Below are positions 52,629 to 62,600 of a DNA stretch of 64,000 nucleotides, piece by piece. Position 1 is the first letter of the stretch. The number at the start of each line of letters is the position of its first letter. A program made the translations under genes and the position numbers. The stretch comes from Gordius sp. MW1. Taxonomy: Eukaryota > Nematomorpha > Gordioida > Gordea > Gordiidae. The notes beneath the pieces are model-generated. The model did no database searches. It had not been told where the DNA came from and saw nothing but the letters and a program-made list of their open reading frames with translations. The stretch spans positions 24,141,901 to 24,205,900 of the forward strand of contig OZ038527.1 in the NCBI GenBank assembly GCA_964036665.1, given 5' to 3'.

Positions 52629-55600
52629 ATGGAAACCCACTACATGGAAAAACAGGTATTCGATTATGATGCTAATCCGTTTGCAATTGACGATACACAA
52701 AATGATATCCCACCTAGTGTTCATTTGTATGAACCTGTGCAGAATAAATGTAAATATATAATCTATTAATTTATTATATTTTGCTAGTTCGATGGCATCA
52801 CGTAGAAGATTTAGATACATTTTTTACCAAAATATATAATTATCACCAAAAAAATGGTTTTTTATGTATGATGGTGGAAGAAATATTTGAGCCAATACAA
52901 TTTTTATTTATTATTATTCTCACATTCTTTCTCTTGCATTGCATTAATTATTCACAATTGTTCCGCACTCATAAATGGATTAGTCATAATATTACACAAT
53001 CATCAAATCGGAATCTTTATCTAAATGAGAATTCTCAGTCTCAGACTGTTCATGGAAGAGTAAGTATCTTTTTTATAATTTTGTGATTTTTGTTTAACTA
53101 TATATTACTTTTTATTTGATAGATTAGTCTATGGGAAGCCTTAGAACCAATATCTGTGTGTACCCAAAAACATTATAAAAGAACACACCCTTTCCTCATA
53201 ATTTGTCTCATATTGGCTAGTGTATTTCTTCTTATTAGAATTATTCGTATCTTTCAACATTTCTTCCAATATTGGGAAATTCGATCATTTTACTTGAATG
53301 CCTTGAAAATTAACACAGTAATTTATTTATTTTTGAATATATATCATAAATTTAAATGATCATTACAAAAATATTTCCTTTACTTTTTTCAACCTCTAAA
53401 CTCTTTCAATTCTCTTATAATTTGATATTCATTTAGTTTATGCTGTAATCAAAAGACAAGCAATGATACAAATTTTAGTTAAATGATATATTACTCTCTA
53501 AATCAATAAGTATATATATTATTTTCAAATCTTTAATATGTTTATTAATAAAATATAGGCAGTTTCTTTTCATTTTATACACACTTTTTTATTACTTCAA
53601 CTATAATCTAAAAATAGGATGCATTGTAGTATACGTTTTATATCCTAAACATTAATCTATAAACAGCAACTATAATAAGATATTTTGAATATCAATTGTT
53701 TCTACTGTTTTAAGGATGATTTACCTAATACAACTTGGCAAGACATCCAAACTCAACTTAAAAGGGTGCAAAGAGAACAGAGATTGTGTATACACAAAAC
53801 AGAATTATCCGATTTAGATATACACCATCGTATCTTGCGTTATCAAAATTATATGGTGGCTTTTGTAAACAAAGACTTATTTCCTTTGCACATTAATATC
53901 CCATTTGTAGGGGAAGTTATTTTACTTAGCCAGGCATTGCAATACAACTTGGAAATGATCTTATTTTGTAAGCAACCCATATTTTTAAAGATTTCTCTTT
54001 AAATCTTGTTTTTAATTTTTGTATTTTGTCAAGTTACATATATATGTATCAATTTAATTAATTTAATTTATGTGTTTTAATAGAGCAAAATTATAGAGTA
54101 ATAGCTAGCCTGTTATTTCTTATATGTGTTTAAGCTTGCATCATATTTAGTTAAATTTACAATAAATAATTTTGTGAAAGATTTAACAGAAATTTAACCT
54201 AAACTACTTTAAGGCTCTTAAATAGTCTGCTGTGATACATGGTTATTTTTTGAAACATTTACCAATTCAAGAATTTATTATGTATGAAATCTACAACAGA
54301 TTTGGCTATTAAATATACATTCATCACTTATACAGCTATTCTATTTAATCTTAGATTAATTTATAATTTTCTTTTGCATAAAAATTGTTTGCTTTGTAAA
54401 TTTGTATACAAAATTTTATATAAATTATTTTTCAGGGGGTCCCTGGTCACCATTCAAATCGAATTGGCAACTGAAGGAAGAATATAAAAAGAGTGGCCAA
54501 AGATTGATTGTAGCTAATCGCCTATCTCGACACATCATGTGCGTGGCAATCGTCAACCTAATACTATCCCCCGTGATTCTAATATGGCAACTTTTGTATT
54601 TTTTCTTCAATTATGGCCAAGTAAAAACTGATTATTGTATATTATATATTATATAGGGGGGGGGGGGGGGGGGGGGGGGGGGGTTGGAAGTTAGTGTTAT
54701 AAAAACGGCTGGGTTTTGTTGGTCGACCTTTAGTTTAACTAAGACTAGGGGTCGGCTCTGGTCAATTTTTCAAATTTCGACTAAGCTTAGAGGTCGACTA
54801 AACATAAACAAACCAAAAAACTTTTGGCCCGTTTATGTTTAGTCGACTTAACCCAAAGTCGTCGATCAAATAAAACCCAGGCGTTTCTACAACACTACGG
54901 TTAGTATTAACAAATTAAAGTCTATGGTTGGAGTGAGAATAGTAAGGGTTAAAAATTATATTGTATAATTGTAGTTAAAGATACTAGGAATGTTCCATTA
55001 GTTGAAAGTCACTGTGGGTAAAATCCGTTTTGTAGTGTTTTTAGCCGTCTATTCGACTCGGCTTTTTGTCATAAAAACGGCTGGGTTTTGTTTGGTCGAC
55101 CTTTAGTTCAACTAAGAAAGTCGACTCTTGAAAAACAGACCAGGCTTAATTTTACATAGTTTTATTATTATTGATCAAATAGTTGACATTTGTGTTAAGT
55201 TTAACTTTATGTCCGTGCCATCAAGTTTGTTTCACAACATTAGGCTAATGGTTAATAAATTACTAACCTATTTAAAAATCATTTTTTGTGCAATACAATT
55301 GTTAATGGATTAATGATAATTTAAAAATTGTGGTATTCAAACAAATTACATTTTTAATATAATAAATCAAATCTTTTTCATTAATTCTTAAGTACCCTAT
55401 GTATTTTATTTTAGAAGCTATCTACCTTTTATTAACATGAATAACTATTTATACATTTGCACCTAAACCTATAAAATAAAGATTATTTGCTCCACCTATT
55501 CAACAGCTGATCAAAAACGAACCGGGAGCGCTACTCGGTACACGGCGTTGGAGCCCTTACGCTCGAATATACTTTCGACATTACAACGAACTCGATCATC

Positions 55601-56596
55601 AGCTGAGAGCTCGACTCGCTCGGGCCTACCCTCACGCCCGGAAATACGTGAGCTCGTTCGTGTCACCGCTCGCAGTCATACTGGCCAAGAACGTTTGCTT
55701 CTTCACGGGTTCGATCCTGGCAGTGGTCATTTTATTAACACTCATCGACGAAGATGTGCTACTGTCCACCGAACACGTTCTCACTTTTGCCACCGTTTTA
55801 GGTGCTTTTAAACCTCAGTCGAGACATTCTAAAACTTATATAGAGCCATGGGCGTAGCCCTCATTGGAATTAAAGGGGGGGGGTACTAATGTTTTGGGGG
55901 GGGGGATAAATATTTTTTAAAATTTAAGCCATAATTTTAAAAAATTTCAACAAATTATTGGATTTATAGGGGGGCAACCGCCCCTACTGTTCCCCTTCCT
56001 TTGGCTACGCCTATTTTTAGAGCAATTTTGGCCAAAAATGATAAAACACTGGTCAAAGCAAAATTAATCGGGAAAAGGTTAACGCGTCTATACAGAGTTA
56101 TGTGCATAACACGAATATATAATGCGTTTTTCCCCTATACGTCATGCCTTTTTAATAAATTGGGCTCAAAGTTGAGAAAATAAGCGTCATGTTTATATAC
56201 ATTAATGGATTCTAATAATATGGCTCTAAAATTAAAGCTAAAAATTGTACAATAAATAAATAAAATAGGTCGAACTCTGGCTCGTTTAAAATTATAAACT
56301 CTTATTTCGCAACTTTTGACATAATCGGGGAAAAAAGCATAATGCATTCTCCAAAATCCTGTTGACCATCTCCCGAATTTCACTAGTCCCTAATTGTTGA
56401 CTAGTGTAATTATATGTCAGAATTAATTTTTATAGTCCTAGGAGGGCTTAGTATTCTATGATTTAAGGCGACCGTAAAATGATAGGAAGGGATAGATTTA
56501 TTTGGTATATAAGTCAATCCGCTCTCCTACGTCCTCGTCGTGCAGGGGGGTAACAGATTATATCTGGCTAAAGGAGAAGCGGTCCGTGTCACTTAG

Positions 56597-56669
<73 letters not shown>

Positions 56670-59600
56670 AAAGTGACACGGTTCATACGTTTCTATATGT
56701 GGATTCGTTCATATGGAAAGGTTTCAAAAGAATGGTCCTTTAGAACTCACCCTCTAAGGAAAACGACTCAAACCCCTGTGATCTGGGGTCAGAATAGGAT
56801 CTCCGCTCCTCGCGAATCGTACAAACCGACGAAGAGGTTGGCGCCAGGAAGGGCATCCGGCTGTAAAACCTGCTCCAATCTCCCCCTATGAATACAAAGG
56901 CGAATGGGCGGGGTACCGCCCTAAGTACCCTGTGGGTTAACTCATCGACCTACGTCAAAAAGAAAGATGAGGATCCTAGCCAAATCGTTTTGGGAACTCC
57001 GCAAGGATTCCCTCCTAATGATGGTCATCGACCTGAAAATATTCGAGGAGGCTGGTCTAAAGGCTACACCCTAAGGGTTGCAACCTGGAACATAGGGAGC
57101 ATGACGGGAAGAGCGGGCGAGGTAGTGGAAGCACTCAATCGGAGAAGGATAGATATATGCTGCATACAGGAGACAAGGTGGAAAGGAGAGGGTGCTAGGA
57201 TGATGGGAGCCATTGGTGCGCGGTATAAATTCTACTGGCAAGGGCACAAGGATGGAAAAGCTGGTATAGGAATACTTGTCGCTGAGAAATGGGTGGACAA
57301 AGTTATCGATGTCAAGCGATGGAATGACCGGATTATAGTTATAAAGATGGCGATGGGAGAAAGGCTATTCAACGTTATATCGGCCTACGCCCCTCAAGTA
57401 GGAAGAAGCGATGAAGAAAAAGACATTTTCTGGGATCGTCTGATGGAAATTACTTCCCACCTTCAAGAATCTATTATTTTAGGCGGGGATCTAAACGGAC
57501 ATGTTGGCGCGAATATCGATGGTTATGAAGGTGTCCATGGTGGTCACAGCTACGGAACCAGGAACACGGAGGGGGAACGCATTCTGGATTTTGGGGACGC
57601 TACTCAGATGGTTATATGCAATACTTTTTTCAAGAAAGAAGACAGGAAGCTTATAACCTATGAATCGGGCACCCTTAAAAGTACTGTCGATTATATGATG
57701 GTCAAAAAATCGGACAGATGTATGGTGAAAAACGTCAAGGTTGTCCCTGGGGAAGAATGCGTGACACAACACCGTCTTATTGTTGGGGATCTCGTAATGA
57801 AGGGGCTTATAAATCCAAAGAAACGTTATATCCCGAGACTCAAGGTGTGGTGTTTGAAAGATGATACTCAAAAGAGGGATTTTGCCGAAGCACTTGATGG
57901 AACCTCAGTGGAGATGGCGAAGAACGTAAACGACAAATGGACGGCTATGAAGAATGCTTGGCTTGACACAACATCGCGCGTTTGTGGTTGGACAAAGGGG
58001 CCCCCAAGACATAAGGAAACTTGGTGGTGGAACTCTGAGGCGGCTAAAGCTATCGAAGATAAAAGGCGTTGCTATAAAGTCTGGCATGAATCTCAACAAA
58101 GGTGCGATAAGGTTATGTATCAAGAGGCTAAAAGAATTGCAAGAAGGACCGTCGCCAGAATAAAGGAAACAAAAAGATGCGAGTTTGCTCTACGCCTTGA
58201 CTCAGAGGAAGGGAAGAAAAACATGTTTCGTGTAGCCAAACAAATGGCGAAAGAACGACTCGATGTTGTGGCGACTAAATGCGTTAAAACGCCGGCGGGT
58301 AACATCATCCCCCATGGCGATGGAATCAAAAAAGTTTGGAAAGACTATATGAAACGACTCTTAAACGAAGAGAATACCTGGGACAATGACGTTGTTTGTG
58401 ATAAAGTGGAGGGACCCTGCTGCTGGATTGGGACTGATGAAATTCAGCGTGCCATAAAGAAAACGAAACAAGGTAAAGCGGCAGGCCCAACAGGAATAGT
58501 GGCGGAGATGGTAAAAGCTTCTAGACATTTAGGAGTCGTTTGGCTTACACAGCTGTGTAATGCCATAATTCAGGAAGGGACTATACCTAGCGATTGGAAA
58601 AAGAGCGTTCTTCTACCAATCTACAAAGGAAAAGGCGACCCACTTGACTGCGGATCATATCGGGCTATTAAGCTCCTCGACCAAACTATGAAAGTTATAG
58701 AGAGGGTGCTCGAGAAAAGAATCCGGGAACAAACGAACATCGACGCTATCCAGTTCGGATTTAAACCAGGGAAAGGGACCACCGATGCCATCTTTATAGT
58801 ACGACAGATGCAAGAAAAACACCAAGCAAAAGGGAAAAGACTATACTACGCCTTCGTAGACCTAGAGAAAGCGTTCGATCGGGTGCCGCGGGAAGTTGTA
58901 AAATGGGCTCTTAGGAAAACAGGTGTGGAAGAATGGTTGGTTACGCCTGTGATGGTTATGTATGACGAATCTCAAACAGCAGTGAGGACCCACGATGGCG
59001 ATAGCGAAAGCTTTGAAGTCAAGGTTGGGCTACACCAAGGTTCCGTTTTAAGTCCCCTACTTTTCATACTCGTAATGGAGGTGGTGACAAAAGAACTGCG
59101 AGATGGACTCCCATGGGAACTTTTATACGCCGATGATCTCTTGATAATGGCTGAGAGTGAGGTTGATCTCTTTACAAAGATACAAAAATGGAAAATCGGA
59201 ATGGAGAAAAAGGGCTTAAAAGTTAACATGGGAAAAACAAAGGTGATGTTTGGCGGGAAAAGTATGAAGAGCGCCGAGACAACTTGCGCCTGGCCCTATA
59301 GCGTATGTCACAAAGGAGTGGCTAGCAACTCTATACAATGTACAAAATGCCTAGGATGGGTTCACAAAAAATGTAGCGGTGTGAAAGGAAGTCTTTTATT
59401 GGCAAGCCGTACATTTAGCTGCAAGCCCTGCGTGACAGGACCTCTACCGGATAATGCCATAACCGACTTTAACATCGGTAATGGGGAGACGCTAGGAAAA
59501 GTTAACACCTTTACCTATCTCGGGGACTCTTTAAGTGCAGATGGGAATGTTGACTCGGCAGTTACAGCAAGGATACGACAAGCCTGGAAGAAGTTTAGAG

Positions 59601-62600
59601 AGATGGCCCCTCTTTTGACCGGAAAAGGTGTTTCACTCACTTTAAAGGGCAAAGTCTACGCGGCATGTATTAGAAGTTGTCTTGTATATGGAAGCGAAAC
59701 GTGGCCATTAATGTCGATACATAAAGCCAAATTGGAAAGCACAGAAATGCGTATGATAAGATGGATGTCAAACGTGTCGCTACGGGAAAGAATAACAAGC
59801 AATAGACTCAGAGAAAGAATCGGGATCGAGCCAATCAACGAGGTCATCCGGAAAAACAGGCTAAGATGGTTTGGACATGTAGAGCGGAAGAATGACGACG
59901 ACTGGGTGAAGAGATGTACTTCCCTGGAGGTATCTGGAAAGAAACCGCGTGGGAGGCCGAAATCAACATGGGCCTCTGTTCTAGCTACCGACATGGAAGC
60001 AATGGGTCTGACAAAACAGGATTCGCATGATCGGATAAAATGGAGGAAATGCATTAGGGGAAAACAGGCTAACCCAGGAGATCCTGGAAAACGGCCTTAA
60101 AACGATGATGAAGAAGAAGAAGAAGATAAGTCAAAAATTAATATGGCTAGGGTAAATTTTTTTTAATGGATTTTTCTGTCCCCTTTAGTTATAAATCAAA
60201 TTCATTAAAAATTTTACCATTTAAATTGCAAGTTAATGCCAAAAACGCTTAAATCGCTCTTTTAGCAATTTTGACATCAAATATTTGAAAAATTTGACAT
60301 AGGTAAAAAAACTAAAATACGTTTGTGTTCACCGTAAAAAACTATAATCTGCAAACAATTTGTCGGAACTTTATAAGTCCATTATTGGTTAAAGCAGTGT
60401 AATTATATGTATAAATTTAATCAGGTGTTATATACGGGGCATGTCGTACCTTGGTTCTCCCATGGGACGAAGTCGAAACTGAAGGAGAACCTTGTTGCCG
60501 GCAGACCTTGATGGATCGTATCCTAGCCCACGTCCATTACTTACCAGCTGATTGGATGACGAGTCCCACCCCTGGGGGAGTTGCCGCCTCTCGATCAGCT
60601 GTTCGTGACGCCTTCTCCGCCCGTTTTTACGAACTGAGGGTCGTCCATTTTCTGAGAGAGGCGCTTTCCGCTCTCGCCGTACCCTACGTCCTCCTCGTGG
60701 GGGTGAGGCCGAGGGCGTTGACCATCGTGGATTTCTTCCGCAATTACACGGTCGAGGTTGAGGGCGTGGGTGACGTGTGTTCCTTCGCCCGTATGGACCC
60801 GCCCACTTTTGGAAATGATGTCCCCCACCCCTCGGCCCCTGAGGACGAAAGTTCTAGCATCACTCCGCCTATCCACGAGGTGAACTGCAAACAATTTAAT
60901 GACTAAAATCGTGATAATAATGCTTATTTTCGAAAAATAATATCTCATTTTGAAGTATAATCATGAATATTGAAGGTAAGTAATGAGTTTTTAGCAGTAA
61001 TAAAAAGAATAAAATTCATTTTTAATTGCTATGCAATTTATGGGCTCGTTTTTGGTTGTCCGTCGTCCGTCGTCCACCAAGTTATTGGCGCCAGCTTTGT
61101 GACCTGGATGTGTCGGGTTCAAGCCAGGGAGGGGACGAATTTTTTTTTAAATTAAATTAATATTTTGTTCTTGTTAATACCATTGATAATATGAATTTTT
61201 GACCGTCCGCTGGCTACTGACCGATGAAATATATTGATTTTCTAAACTTAAAACACAACTTTTAATTGCTATGCAATTTATGGTATTATTTCATTATCTA
61301 TATAAATAACATAAAAACTTTTACTATTTTAAAACCAGCATGGTGTGACGGGTTATAGCGCCGGCTTGTAAACAGATGCCTTTACTGATGTGTGTTTGAA
61401 TCCCGGAGAGGGCAAAATTTTTATTTTTTTTTGTAAATTAAATTAATATATTGTTCCTGTTAATAACATTGATGATATGATATGACTTTTTGGCCCTCCG
61501 CTGGCTACTGACCAATGAAAAAAATGATCATTGGCCAAATAAATTGAACTTTTTTTTCCGTTTTGAATTGGTTAACATTGATAATTACCCTATGCCCTCC
61601 CCTACAAGGACCTATGCCTCTACTGATATGGGTCCCTGTGCCCCTATAAAAGGCCTATGCCTCTACTGATGTGGGTTCGAACCCGGAGAGGGCATAATTT
61701 TATTTTTTTTTAAATTAAATTAATATTTTGTTCTTGTTAATACCATTGATAATATGACTTTTTAATCGTCCGTAGGCTACTGACCAATGGAAAAAATGAC
61801 CATTGGCCAAATAAATAGAAATTTTTTTTTCGTTTTTAAATTTAACATTGATAATTACCCTATGCCCTCCCCTACAAGGGCCTACAACTAATTAACTAAT
61901 TATTTTGCATTTAATACCACCCCCCTATAGGCATTCTCGCCCCTTCCCACCTTTTTCGCCCATAAATTGCATCGCAAATATGCTACGTTTATACGGAGTA
62001 TAGAAGAGTTCCCCCTTCCCTTCCCCTACTCCCATTCCCCTCTTCCTCTTCCCACGAGGGCCGAAGGCCCGAGTTTATGTGTTTAATTTGGGATTTCGAA
62101 GATTTTATTAGCAAGCATAACTAAAACTAAAGGGGTTTTGGAGGTTTTGAATTTAAATAAATGGTTAAAATGATTGTGGGAGGGGTCGAGTAGCTTTTTG
62201 ATTTGCGGTCATTTTACTATAGAGAAAGTTTACGATTAATGTTTTTCTATTACATTTGTTAAACGAACAAAATTAAAATCTTGCAAATTGTTAAAATATA
62301 GTTTGAATATTGTCTTTAGATTCATGACAGCTTAATCTAAATTTGTATTAATGCAAACTAGCTAATAATTAATTTTTGTTTTATTAATACTCTATCGCCA
62401 GCAACATCTATCTTTCAGAAGATTTTAACCCTCGTGAAGAATGTTTTTTAAGCAATTATTATTAGGAATTTGTTTTGAACACCAAATCATTAAAAAATAT
62501 CTATCTGTCTATCAAGTTTAATCGTATTAAATTCAAATAACTATTATATATTAAAAAATTATACTTTTGCTGCAGCACATCAGTTTGTACCGGTCGGGCG

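Larger units (their letters stand above)
56400..60126 (+). mobile_element. RTE-like LINE inserted in ATG9 intron 6 (5' end uncertain)
   Basis: The element contains ORF2 (56888-60100) and a GATGATGAAGAAGAAG tail at about 60103-60126. The leader includes GGAAGGGCATCCGGCTGTAA just before ORF2, a motif seen next to related ORFs. The 5' boundary is not resolved; 56400 is a guess based on where AT-rich intron sequence gives way. No target-site duplication was found by eye. Confidence 0.75.

Noticed and set aside
57491..59229. Several minus-strand frames opposite the LINE ORF2
   Set aside because: Shadows of the intact plus-strand reverse-transcriptase frame.
60595..60948. 117-codon minus-strand frame opposite ATG9 exon 7
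   Set aside because: Shadow of the exon encoding VDFFRNYTVEVEGVGD on the plus strand.
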